Shown here: positions 6,773 to 14,708 of the stretch, in pieces
Layout: the number at the start of each line of letters is the position of its first letter
How positions within the stretch are numbered: the stretch's first letter is position 1
Assembly (NCBI RefSeq): GCF_002837145.1
Contig: NZ_NWMV01000009.1
Location: 1 to 64,000 of the forward strand
Direction of reading: 5' to 3'
Length of the DNA stretch: 64,000 nt
Origin: Macromonas nakdongensis
GTDB lineage: Bacteria > Pseudomonadota > Gammaproteobacteria > Burkholderiales > Burkholderiaceae_C
Translations under genes and position numbers: made by a program
The notes under the pieces: model-generated
What the model saw: only the letters and a program-made list of their open reading frames with translations
Database searches by the model: none
What the model was told of the DNA's origin: nothing

Positions 6773-8704
6773 TCACAGGTTGGTCGCCGCGATCACCTCG
6801 TTCAGGTCGGTCAGGCCCTGCACCACCTTGTCGATGCCGTCCTGACGCAGCGTCTTCATGCCGGCCTGCAGCGCGCTGGCGCGGATGTCGCCGGCCGGCG
6901 AGCGGTGCCGGATGTGGTGGCGGATCTCGTCGCTGTTGAGCATGAGTTCGTAAATGCCCAGCCGGCCCTTGAGGCCGCGGCCCTCGCACACGTCGCAGCC
7001 TTTTTTGGTGAAGGTGCGCAAATAGCGCCCACCCTGGCCGTCGTCCACACCGTGGTCGGCGGTCCAGCGGTCGATCTGCGCGGCAATGTCGCGCTCGTCG
7101 GCATGCTGCACGCCGTCCAGGTACTGCGCGGCCAGGGCCTGCAGTTCGTCCGGCGTGGCCGGGCGGCTTTGCACGCACTGCTTGCACAAGCGCCGCACCA
7201 GCCGCTGCGCCAAAATGGCCAGCAGCGAGTCGGAAAAGTTGAACGGATCGATGCCGATTTCCAGCAAGCGCGTGATGCTCTCGGGCGCGCTGTTGGTGTG
7301 CAGGGTGGACAGCACCAGGTGCCCGGTGAGCGAGGCCTCCACCGCAATCCGCGCGGTTTCCTCGTCGCGCATCTCGCCGATCATGATGACGTCGGGGTCG
7401 GCGCGCAAGAAGGTCCGCATCGCGTTGGCGAAAGTCCAGCCGATGCGCGGGTTCATCTGCACCTGGCGCAGGCCGGCCTGGGTGATCTCGATCGGGTCTT
7501 CGGCGGTCCAGATCTTGCGGCTGTCGGTGTTGATGTCGGAGATGAGCGAGTGCAGCGTGGTGGTCTTGCCGCTGCCGGTGGGGCCGCACACCAGCACCAG
7601 CCCATAGGGTTTGAGCGCCATGCGGCGCAGGTCCACCAGGTTCTGCGGGCTCAGGCCGATGCTGTCCATCGGCATGGGCTTGGAGCCGGCCAGCAGGCGC
7701 AGCACCACGTCTTCCAGGCCGCCGGTGGTGGGCACGGTGACCACGCGCAGCTCGGTCTTGGTGCCACCGAAGCGGGCAAAGTCGATCTTGCCATCCTGCG
7801 GCTTGCGGTGCTCGGAAATGTCCATGCCCGCCATGATCTTGATGCGCGCCACCAGCGCGTAGCGGAAGCGCGACTCCACCTCCAGGTAGCGCACCAGTTC
7901 GCCGTCGAGCCGGAAGCGCACCTTCACCGGCTTGGGCGCCGGCTCGGTCTCGATGTGGATGTCGGACGCCTTCTGGGCAATGGCCTCCTCGATCAGCGAG
8001 TTGATCAGCCGCACCAGCGTGTTGTCGGACTCGCTGACCACGTCGGATTCTGGCTCGTTGCCCACGTCCTGCGCGGTCTGCAGGTCCAGCGCCAGGTCGC
8101 GGGCGGCGGCGCGGTTGTCGGGGTGCAGGCGGTGCCGGGGTTCGGGCGCGGGCTGGCGCTCGTAGGCGCGCGAGATGGCGGCCGGCAGGCTGCCCGGGGC
8201 CGCCAGCACCGGCACGATGCGGCGCTGCGTCATGAACCGCAGTTCGTCCAGCAGGCGCTGGTCCAGCGGGTCGGCCATCAGCACCACCAGCAGGTCCTCG
8301 TGCTCCATCAGCGGCAGCACCGCCTCGCGCTGGGCCACCAGTTGCGGCACCTTGGCCACCGCCTCGGTCTCGAAGGCGAAGTGGCTCGGGTCCAGCACCC
8401 GGTTGCCCAGCCAGCCGGCGATCACATGGCGCAGCTGCTGCTCGGTCAACACGCCCTTGTCCACCATCTGCTGTCCCAGTTGGCGGTGCACGCCGAGCTT
8501 GCGCTCCTCCAACTGCGACTTGAGCGACTCGCGCAACTGCTGTTCGGTGATGACGCCGCTTTGCACCAGCGCCTCGCCCAAGTGGCGCGCGCCATGGGCC
8601 TGCGACTGCGGGTTCTGCAACAACTCCCACAACTCGCGCGGGGTGCGCGGCTGCGGGTAGTGCGAGGCGGGCACGGTGCTGGGGGTCTGGTCGGGCACGG
8701 TCAT
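6773..8704 (-). CDS. GspE/PilB-family secretion or pilus ATPase
   Basis: A 643-residue cytosolic AAA-like ATPase of the type II secretion / type IV pilus assembly group. The N-terminus carries two helical MshEN/GspE-N-type repeats (about 41-60 and 75-95, each with LGxxLVxxGxxTExQL spacing). Walker A is GPTGSGKT at 374-381, Asp box around 402-406, Walker B with MRDEE at 439-450, and four cysteines C507, C510, C570 and C573 form the zinc module of GspE. The frame is open to 9130, but the ATG at 8704 begins the conserved protein. No gspD-F-G or pil gene is in reach, so the partner machine must lie elsewhere. Confidence 0.88.
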   Translation of the reverse strand: MTVPDQTPSTVPASHYPQPRTPRELWELLQNPQSQAHGARHLGEALVQSGVITEQQLRESLKSQLEERKLGVHRQLGQQMVDKGVLTEQQLRHVIAGWLGNRVLDPSHFAFETEAVAKVPQLVAQREAVLPLMEHEDLLVVLMADPLDQRLLDELRFMTQRRIVPVLAAPGSLPAAISRAYERQPAPEPRHRLHPDNRAAARDLALDLQTAQDVGNEPESDVVSESDNTLVRLINSLIEEAIAQKASDIHIETEPAPKPVKVRFRLDGELVRYLEVESRFRYALVARIKIMAGMDISEHRKPQDGKIDFARFGGTKTELRVVTVPTTGGLEDVVLRLLAGSKPMPMDSIGLSPQNLVDLRRMALKPYGLVLVCGPTGSGKTTTLHSLISDINTDSRKIWTAEDPIEITQAGLRQVQMNPRIGWTFANAMRTFLRADPDVIMIGEMRDEETARIAVEASLTGHLVLSTLHTNSAPESITRLLEIGIDPFNFSDSLLAILAQRLVRRLCKQCVQSRPATPDELQALAAQYLDGVQHADERDIAAQIDRWTADHGVDDGQGGRYLRTFTKKGCDVCEGRGLKGRLGIYELMLNSDEIRHHIRHRSPAGDIRASALQAGMKTLRQDGIDKVVQGLTDLNEVIAATNL

Positions 8705-8795
8705 GGCACAAGCATACCCCCTGTCGCCGCCGCGGACCGGTCGGCGCCGCCACTGGGCGAGAATGGCCGCTGTTTCAACCCTGGAGGCAGACCCC

Positions 8796-9548
8796 ATGAC
8801 GAACAAAGTGGCATTGGTAACCGGCGCGGGCAGTGGCATCGGACGCGCCTGCGCCCTGGCCTTGCTGGCCGAAGGCTGGCAGGTCTTCCTGGTCGGCCGC
8901 AACGAAGACGCGCTGCGCGCCACCGCCGCCGCGGCCACGCCCGGCACCGGTCTGGCCCACGTTGCGCCGGCCGACGTGAGCCACCCGAGCGAGGTGGAGC
9001 ACCTGTTCCAGGCCGTGCGCGAACGCGCCGGCCGGCTCGACCTGCTGTTCAACAACGCCGGCATCTTCACCCCCGCGAACACGCCCGACCAGACCCCGCT
9101 GGACGACTGGCAGCGCTCGGTCAACGTCAACCTCCACGGGGCGTTTCACTGCCTGTCGCAGGCCTTCCGGCTGATGCGCGAACAGTCGCCGCAGGGCGGG
9201 CGCATCGTCAACAACGGCTCCATCTCGGCGCACGCGCCGCGGCCGGGCTCCATCCCCTACACCACCACCAAGCACGCCATCAGCGGCATGACCAAGGCCG
9301 CGGCGCTGGACGGGCGCGCCTTCAACATCGCGGTGGGGCAGATCGACATCGGCAACGTGGCCAGCGACATGACCACCGCCATGGCCGCCGGCGTGCTGCA
9401 GGCCGACGGCAGCGTGCGCCCCGAAGCGCGCATGGACATGGCCGCCGTGGTGGACACCTTCATGGCCATGGTGCGCCTGCCGCTGACGGCGAACGTGCTG
9501 TTCACCACCGTCATGGCCACGAAGATGCCCTTTGTGGGCCGTGGCTGA
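8796..9548 (+). CDS. SDR family oxidoreductase
   Basis: Classical short-chain dehydrogenase of 250 residues. The cofactor loop TGAGSGIG is at 9-16, NNAG at the end of the fourth strand, and the catalytic Ser (NNGSIS) and Tyr-x3-Lys (YTTTK) are present. The ATG at 8796 follows GGAGG at good spacing; the frame continues upstream without a ribosome site. The loop after YTTTK and the closing region suggest NADP-dependent general oxidoreductases of the FabG-like superfamily, but the substrate cannot be told. It is divergent from the ATPase gene and converges on the flavoprotein. Confidence 0.9.
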   Translation: MTNKVALVTGAGSGIGRACALALLAEGWQVFLVGRNEDALRATAAAATPGTGLAHVAPADVSHPSEVEHLFQAVRERAGRLDLLFNNAGIFTPANTPDQTPLDDWQRSVNVNLHGAFHCLSQAFRLMREQSPQGGRIVNNGSISAHAPRPGSIPYTTTKHAISGMTKAAALDGRAFNIAVGQIDIGNVASDMTTAMAAGVLQADGSVRPEARMDMAAVVDTFMAMVRLPLTANVLFTTVMATKMPFVGRG

Positions 9549-9556
9549 GCAGGCCT

Positions 9557-10891
9557 TCAGCCCGGCCGTGCCGCCCCCAGGTGGCGCAGCACGCCCTGCG
9601 CCGCCACCCGGCCGCTGGCCAGGCAGGCGGTGAGCAGGTAGCCCCCGGTGGGAGCTTCCCAGTCCAGCATCTCCCCGGCGCAGAACACACCGGGCAGGGT
9701 GCGCAGCATCAGGTCGTCGGTCAAACCCTCCAGGGCCACGCCACCGGCGGTGCTGATGGCCTCGTCCAGCGGGCGCGGGGCCACCAGCGCCAGCGGCAGG
9801 GCCTGGATGGCCTGGGCCAGGGCGGCGGGGTCGCGCAGCGCGTCCTTGTGCAAGACCTCGTGCAGCAAAGCCAGGTGCGTGGGCTGCAGCCCCAGGCGCG
9901 CACGCAGGTGGCTCGACAGGGTTTTGCCACCCCGTGGCCGCGCCACCTCGGCCAGCACCCGGTCGGGCGGCAGATCGGGGCGCAGGTTCAGGTGCACCGC
10001 CACCTGCCCGTGTGCGGCGATCGCCTCGCGCAGCGCGGCCGACGCGGCGTACACCAGGCTGCCCTCCAGTCCGCTGGCGGTGAGCACGCACTCGCCCTTG
10101 CGGCCAAAGGTCTGGCCCTGGGCATCGGTGAACGACAGCACCACCCCTTTGAGCGGTTGCCCCGCGAAGCGCTGCGACAGGTGTTCGCTCCAGCCGCGCC
10201 GGCCGTGCACCGCCACGTCAAAGCCGCAGTTGGCCGGGCGCAGCGGCGCCACCGGCACACCCCGGTCATGCAACCAGGGCACCCAGGCGCCGTCCGAGCC
10301 CAGCTTGGCCCAACTGCCCCCGCCCAAGGCCAGGACCACGGCGCGGGCCTGCACCGCCACCGGCCCGTTCGGTGTGACAAAGCCCAGGCAGTGGCCCGCG
10401 CCCCCCACCGCGTCGGTCGGGGCCAGCGTGCCGTCCCAGCGGTGGCGCATGTGCAAGGTCACGGGGGCGCCCTGGGCCGGGTGGCGCAGGCGGTGCAACC
10501 AGGCGCGCAGCAAGGGCGCGGCCTTCATGTCGGAGGGAAACACGCGCTGCGAACTGCCCACAAAGGTGTCGATGCCCAGGCCCGCGGCCCAGTCGCGCAC
10601 CGCCTGGGGCGGCAACTCGGCCAGCCAGCGGGCGCACACGTCGGCACGCGCGCCGTAGCGGCCCACAAAGGCCGGCAGTGGCTCGGCGTGGGTCAGGTTC
10701 AGCCCACCAATACCCGCCAGCAAAAACTTGCGGCCCACGGTGGGCATGGCGTCGAACAGATGCACCTCGGCACCGGCCGCGCTCAACACTTCGGCGGCCA
10801 TCAGGCCGGCCGGGCCACCGCCCACCACGGCCACAGAACAATGCAGGGAAACGCTCAAACCACAACTTTCAAAGGTGTCTCGTGCCGGCAT
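9557..10891 (-). CDS. NAD(P)/FAD-dependent oxidoreductase, BaiN/HI0933-like (PP_4765 type)
   Basis: A flavoprotein of 444 residues from the first ATG. The FAD motif VVGGGPAGLMAAEVL is near residue 22 and is followed by the acidic strand end HLFD and GRKFLLAGIGG, typical of the HI0933/YhiN family. The C-terminal TAGGVALEGL and CAGEMLDWEAPTGGY stretches match the second FAD contact of that family and are the hallmark of its PP_4765 branch. About 15 residues before the FAD motif may be untranslated if a later start is used. Biochemical role is not known. It reads away from the Lrp-like gene's end, 27 bp upstream. Confidence 0.85.
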   Translation of the reverse strand: MPARDTFESCGLSVSLHCSVAVVGGGPAGLMAAEVLSAAGAEVHLFDAMPTVGRKFLLAGIGGLNLTHAEPLPAFVGRYGARADVCARWLAELPPQAVRDWAAGLGIDTFVGSSQRVFPSDMKAAPLLRAWLHRLRHPAQGAPVTLHMRHRWDGTLAPTDAVGGAGHCLGFVTPNGPVAVQARAVVLALGGGSWAKLGSDGAWVPWLHDRGVPVAPLRPANCGFDVAVHGRRGWSEHLSQRFAGQPLKGVVLSFTDAQGQTFGRKGECVLTASGLEGSLVYAASAALREAIAAHGQVAVHLNLRPDLPPDRVLAEVARPRGGKTLSSHLRARLGLQPTHLALLHEVLHKDALRDPAALAQAIQALPLALVAPRPLDEAISTAGGVALEGLTDDLMLRTLPGVFCAGEMLDWEAPTGGYLLTACLASGRVAAQGVLRHLGAARPG

Positions 10892-10918
10892 GGTACCCGG
10901 CTTGCCCGCCCAACCGGC

Positions 10919-11392
10919 TCAACCGTCCAGCGGGAGGGCGCTGGTGCACTTCACCTCGTCCAGACACACGCTGGAACGCACGCCGTTGACGCCCGGCAAC
11001 TGCGCCAGCGTGCCCAGCAAAAAGTCCGACAGCGCCTTCAAATCGCGCGCCACCACCTTCAGCACGTAGTCGAAATCGCCGGTCACGGCGTAGCACTCCT
11101 GCACCTGCGCCAGGCTGCTCACCACGTCGCGGAACTTCACCACCTCGCGGATGTGGCCGCGCTCCATGGTCACGTGCACAAAGGCCAGCACGCCCAGGCC
11201 CACCTTGCCGGCGTCCAGCCGCGCCTCGTAGCGGCGCACGAAACCGCGCTCCTCCAGCCGGCGGTGGCGGCGGTTGCACTGCGCCGGCGACAGGTGCACC
11301 GCCTCGGCCAGCTCCAGGTTGCTGGCCCGGCCATGGGCCTGCAAATGGGCCAGGATGCGCCGGTCTGTCGGGTCGAGTTCGGGTTCATGCAA
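10919..11392 (-). CDS. Lrp/AsnC family transcriptional regulator
   Basis: A 157-residue regulator: an N-terminal winged helix-turn-helix (DPTDRRILAHLQ then NLELAEAVHLSPAQCNRRHRRLEERG) and a C-terminal RAM/ligand domain from about residue 60 with the GDFDYVLKVVARD strand. It is transcribed away from hppD with 134 bp between the starts, the usual arrangement for an Lrp-type activator of the adjacent catabolic operon. Tyrosine or phenylalanine is the likely effector; this is inferred from position, as PhhR of Pseudomonas is of a different family. Confidence 0.9.
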   Translation of the reverse strand: MHEPELDPTDRRILAHLQAHGRASNLELAEAVHLSPAQCNRRHRRLEERGFVRRYEARLDAGKVGLGVLAFVHVTMERGHIREVVKFRDVVSSLAQVQECYAVTGDFDYVLKVVARDLKALSDFLLGTLAQLPGVNGVRSSVCLDEVKCTSALPLDG

Positions 11393-11526
11393 TTTTTCTT
11401 CTCCAATTTGGCATTCATCGATCCATAAAATCCAGAATCATGGCAAACACCAGCGCAAAATGCAAACCCATTGCATTGACAGTGGCATAAAGTTTCGGCT
11501 TCAATTGATTGCAAGGAGTTGCTGCC
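11393..11526. promoter_or_regulatory. Divergent control region between the Lrp-like gene and hppD
   Basis: A TTGACA hexamer (11476-11481) sits about 45 bp before the hppD ATG and could be a -35 box, but no good -10 box lies 16-18 nt on. The region is markedly A+T-richer than its surroundings, with A/T tracts near 11396-11410 and 11424-11460, as expected for Lrp-type wrapping. The hppD ribosome site AGGAG is at 11513-11517. Operator positions are not resolved. Confidence 0.4.
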
Positions 11527-12627
11527 ATGGCCGACCTGTTTGACAACCCCATGGGCCTGTGCGGGTTCGAATTCGTCGAATTCGCCTCCCCCACCCCGAA
11601 CGTGCTCGAACCCCTGTTCGAAGCCATGGGCTTCACCCTGGTGGCCCGGCACCGCTCCAAAGACGTGGTGCTCTACCGCCAGGGCGGCATCAACTTCATC
11701 GTCAACCGCGAAGCCAAAAGCCCCGCCGGCTACTTCGCCGCCGAACACGGCCCCAGCGCCTGTGGCCTGGCCTTCCGCGTGCGCGACTCGCACCGGGCCT
11801 ACGCCCGCGCCCTTGAACTGGGCGCCCAGCCCATCGACATCCCCACCGGCCCCATGGAGCTGCGCCTGCCCGCCATCAAAGGCATCGGCGGCGCACCGCT
11901 GTACCTGATCGACCGTTTCGAAGACGGCAAAAGCATCTACGACATCGACTTCGAATTCCTGCCCGGCTTCGAAGACCCGGCCAGCCGCCACCCGGTGGGC
12001 CACGGCTTCCAGGTGATCGACCACCTCACCCACAACGTCTACCGCGGCCGCATGGCCTACTGGGGCGGCTTCTACGAAAAGCTGTTCAACTTCCGCGAAA
12101 TCCGCTATTTCGACATCCAGGGCGAGTACACCGGCCTGACCAGTCGCGCCATGACCGCGCCCGACGGCCTCATCCGCATCCCCCTGAACGAAGAAAGCGG
12201 CAAGGGCAGCGGCCAGATCGAAGAATTCCTGATGCAGTTCAACGGCGAGGGCATCCAGCACATCGCCCTGCTGACCGACGACATCCTCGCCAGCGTGGAC
12301 GCGCTGCAGCTGGCCGGCATCCCGCTGATGACCGCGCCCAACGACATTTATTACGAAATGCTCAACGAGCGCCTGCCTGGCCACGGCGAACCCACGGCAG
12401 AATTGCAGGCGCGCGGCATTCTGCTCGATGGCTCCACCGCCAACGGCGACCAGCGCCTGCTGCTGCAGATCTTCAGCCAGACGCTGCTCGGCCCGGTCTT
12501 CTTCGAATTCATCCAGCGCAAGGCCGACGAGGGCTTTGGCGAAGGCAACTTCAAGGCCCTGTTCGAGAGCCTGGAGCGCGACCAAATCCGCCGCGGCACC
12601 ATCCAGACGGCCACCGCCCACCCCTGA
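11527..12627 (+). CDS. hppD: 4-hydroxyphenylpyruvate dioxygenase
   Basis: Converts 4-hydroxyphenylpyruvate to homogentisate in tyrosine breakdown. The protein has 366 residues, close to the Pseudomonas enzyme, and two vicinal-oxygen-chelate domains. The Fe(II) triad is in place: H166 (VIDHLTH), H245 (GIQHIAL) and E327 (VFFEFIQRK). The ATG at 11527 follows AGGAG; a weaker start 18 bp earlier is less likely. It heads a five-gene unit with phhB, phhA and a toxin-antitoxin pair. hmgA and fumarylacetoacetase, needed to finish the route, are not in the window. Confidence 0.97.
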   Translation: MADLFDNPMGLCGFEFVEFASPTPNVLEPLFEAMGFTLVARHRSKDVVLYRQGGINFIVNREAKSPAGYFAAEHGPSACGLAFRVRDSHRAYARALELGAQPIDIPTGPMELRLPAIKGIGGAPLYLIDRFEDGKSIYDIDFEFLPGFEDPASRHPVGHGFQVIDHLTHNVYRGRMAYWGGFYEKLFNFREIRYFDIQGEYTGLTSRAMTAPDGLIRIPLNEESGKGSGQIEEFLMQFNGEGIQHIALLTDDILASVDALQLAGIPLMTAPNDIYYEMLNERLPGHGEPTAELQARGILLDGSTANGDQRLLLQIFSQTLLGPVFFEFIQRKADEGFGEGNFKALFESLERDQIRRGTIQTATAHP

Positions 12628-12645
12628 CCTTTTGCCCAGCTCACC

Positions 12646-12945
12646 ATGACCAAACTCGACGGCCCCGCCCTCCACGCCCAGCTCGCGCAAGTGCCCGGCT
12701 GGCATTTCGACGAAGACGCCCACGCCATCGAACGCCGCTTCGCGTTCAAGGACTTCAACGAAGCCTTCGCCTTCATGACCCGCGTGGCCCTGGCCGCCGA
12801 GCAGCGCAACCACCACCCGGAGTGGTTCAACGTGTACAACCGGGTGGACATCACCTTCACCACCCACGACGCCGGCGGCCTGACCGAAAAAGACATCGAC
12901 TTCGCCCTGTGGGTGGACGCGGCAGCCGGCGACGCCGGCACCTGA
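12646..12945 (+). CDS. phhB: 4a-hydroxytetrahydrobiopterin dehydratase
   Basis: Pterin-4a-carbinolamine dehydratase of 99 residues that recycles the cofactor used by PhhA. The active-site signature is complete: [17 protein letters not shown], and [11 protein letters not shown] near residues 52-85. The start lies 18 bp after hppD and the stop 32 bp before phhA, so all three are likely cotranscribed. The order phhB before phhA is the reverse of Pseudomonas. Confidence 0.96.
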   Translation: MTKLDGPALHAQLAQVPGWHFDEDAHAIERRFAFKDFNEAFAFMTRVALAAEQRNHHPEWFNVYNRVDITFTTHDAGGLTEKDIDFALWVDAAAGDAGT

Positions 12946-12977
12946 CCACCCCGTCCATCCGCCACGGCCACGCCGCC

Positions 12978-13871
12978 ATGAACACCCCCACCAAACACGG
13001 CCTGGCCGCCGGCGACGCCGGCCGCCCCACCAACGCCGACTGGACCGTGCCCCAGGGCTGGGCGCGCTACACCGCACAAGAACACGCCGTCTGGCGCACC
13101 CTGTACCAGCGGCAGATGGCGCTGCTGCCCGGCCGCGCCTGCGAGGCCTTCGTGCAAGGCATGCGCGACCTGCCCATGGACGCAGAGCAGATCCCCGACT
13201 TTGAGCGCCTCAACGCGGTGCTGCAGCCGCGCACCGGCTGGCAGGTGGTGGCCGTGCCCGGCCTGGTGCCCGACGACGTGTTCTTCACCCACCTGGCGAA
13301 CCGCCGCTTCCCGGCGGGCCAGTTTATCCGCCGGCCCGACCAGCTCGACTACCTCGAAGAACCCGACGTCTTCCACGACGTGTTCGGCCACGTGCCCATG
13401 CTGATGAACCCGGTCATGGCCGACTTCATCCAGGCCTACGGCGCGGGTGGCCTGCGCGCGCAAAGCCTGGGCCACCTCGACATGCTGGCCCGCGTCTACT
13501 GGTACACGGTGGAATTTGGCCTGGTGCGCGAGGCCGGCGGCCTGCGGCTCTACGGCGCCGGCATCGCCTCGTCGTACACCGAAAGCGTGTTCTGCCTCGA
13601 CTCGCCCTCGCCCCACCGGCTGGGGTTCGAGCTGGCGCGCGTCATGCGCACCCGTTACCGCATCGACGACTTCCAGGAAAGCTACTTCGTGCTCGACCAC
13701 CTGGACGACCTGCTGCGCCTGGCCCAGGTGGACTTTGCGCCGCTCTACGAGGCCACGGCCGAATTGCCCACACTGGCCCCCGGCGACGTGCTGGCCAGCG
13801 ACCGGGTGTGGCAGCGGGGGGATGGCCGTTACCACACGGTGCGGCGCACATCCTCTACCATCGGCACATGA
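12978..13871 (+). CDS. phhA: Phenylalanine 4-monooxygenase
   Basis: Non-heme iron, pterin-dependent hydroxylase that turns phenylalanine into tyrosine, feeding HppD after transamination. At 297 residues it is the short bacterial form with no regulatory ACT domain. The iron ligands are the two His of DVFHDVFGHVP and the Glu of YWYTVEFGL; RRPDQLDYLEEPD precedes them as usual. The ATG at 12978 gives the expected N-terminus. Its TGA overlaps the next ATG by four bases (ATGA), so the HEPN gene is translationally coupled to it. Confidence 0.97.
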   Translation: MNTPTKHGLAAGDAGRPTNADWTVPQGWARYTAQEHAVWRTLYQRQMALLPGRACEAFVQGMRDLPMDAEQIPDFERLNAVLQPRTGWQVVAVPGLVPDDVFFTHLANRRFPAGQFIRRPDQLDYLEEPDVFHDVFGHVPMLMNPVMADFIQAYGAGGLRAQSLGHLDMLARVYWYTVEFGLVREAGGLRLYGAGIASSYTESVFCLDSPSPHRLGFELARVMRTRYRIDDFQESYFVLDHLDDLLRLAQVDFAPLYEATAELPTLAPGDVLASDRVWQRGDGRYHTVRRTSSTIGT

Positions 13872-14302
13872 GCGCCACGCCACCCCCCATCGACCTGACC
13901 AGCCTGGACAAAGCCACCCGTGCGCTGCACGACGCGATTGGCTATTGGCAGGCCGAACCCGACGACTCTGGCCGCAAACCCCACCTGCGTGCCGGCGCCA
14001 TCCAGGCGTTTGAATTCAGCTACGAACTCTGCATGCGCTTCCTGCGTCGGGTGCTGATTGAACGGGCCTTGTCGGCCGACTTGGTGCAAGACCTGTCCTT
14101 CAACGACTTGCTGCGGCTGGGCGCCGACGCCGGACTGCTGCCCGACCCCCTGGAATGGCGGCGCTGGCGCGAACTGCGCAACCGCACCAGCCACAGCTAC
14201 GACGAAGAACAAGCCCAGGCAATTGCCGCGGAAGCCCCCGCCTTCCTGCACGACGCCCGCGCCCTGCTGGGCCGCCTGCAGGCGGCCATGAACCATGCCT
14301 GA
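13868..14302 (+). CDS. HEPN-domain toxin of a HEPN/MNT pair (HepT-like)
   Basis: A 144-residue all-alpha protein of the HI0074 nucleotidyltransferase-substrate-binding family, the toxin half of HEPN/MNT modules, where it acts as an RNase. The catalytic motif R-x4-H-x-Y is exact at R104, H109 and Y111 (RNRTSHSY); in characterised HepT proteins that Tyr is AMP-modified by the partner to silence it. The gene overlaps phhA by four bases and its partner by eight, so the module has no promoter of its own in the visible gap. Known from the family: motif and mechanism; inferred: activity here. Confidence 0.85.
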   Translation: MSATPPPIDLTSLDKATRALHDAIGYWQAEPDDSGRKPHLRAGAIQAFEFSYELCMRFLRRVLIERALSADLVQDLSFNDLLRLGADAGLLPDPLEWRRWRELRNRTSHSYDEEQAQAIAAEAPAFLHDARALLGRLQAAMNHA

Positions 14303-14591
14303 GCTGGCACTGACCGCGGAACAACAAGCCTGGGTGCTGCAAGCGGTGCACGATGTGGTGCCCCAGGCGCAAGTGCAGGTGTTTGGCTCACGCGCCACAG
14401 GCCGTGCACGGCCTTTTTCCGATCTGGACCTGCTGCTGACCACGCCCGAACGCCTGTCCTGGCAACAGCGTTGCGAACTGGCTGACCGGTTTGAACAGAG
14501 CCTCTTGCCCTTTCGGGTGGACGTGGTGGAAGCCGCCAGCCTGGCGCCGGGCATGCGGACCCGGGTGATGGCCGAAGCCTTGCACCTGTAA
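14295..14591 (+). CDS. MNT-family minimal nucleotidyltransferase antitoxin (MntA-like)
   Basis: A 98-residue nucleotidyltransferase of the DNA polymerase beta fold. The signature G-S-x10-D-x-D is exact (G31, S32, D43, D45 in GSRATG...SDLDL) and the third metal ligand is D76 in FRVDVV, so the enzyme should be active. In studied HEPN/MNT pairs it neutralises the HEPN toxin by adding AMP to its conserved Tyr. The overlap of eight bases with the toxin gene fixes one operon. A bidirectional terminator follows 54 bp later. Confidence 0.87.
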   Translation: MPELALTAEQQAWVLQAVHDVVPQAQVQVFGSRATGRARPFSDLDLLLTTPERLSWQQRCELADRFEQSLLPFRVDVVEAASLAPGMRTRVMAEALHL

Positions 14592-14644
14592 CCCCGGGCT
14601 TGGCTGGGTGGTGTGCGCCTGCTTGGCATGCACCCAACAAAAAA

Positions 14645-14672
14645 CCCACCGTGGCAACACGGTGGGTTTTGG
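14645..14672. terminator. Bidirectional intrinsic terminator
   Basis: Stem ACCCACCGTG / CACGGTGGGT with a GCAA loop, T-rich on the right and A-rich on the left. It can end both the hppD-to-MNT unit arriving from the left and the first porin gene arriving from the right. Confidence 0.88.
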
Positions 14673-14708
14673 TTTCTGAACCTCTAGCTGGCTAGGCCAG
14701 CCTTGAGA

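Noticed and set aside
6905-11428. A 1507-codon open frame on the plus strand across the GspE-like gene, SDR and flavoprotein.
   Set aside because: It is a G+C-rich shadow: it lies antisense or out of frame to three well-conserved genes, has repetitive His/Gln/Ala composition, and no ribosome site.
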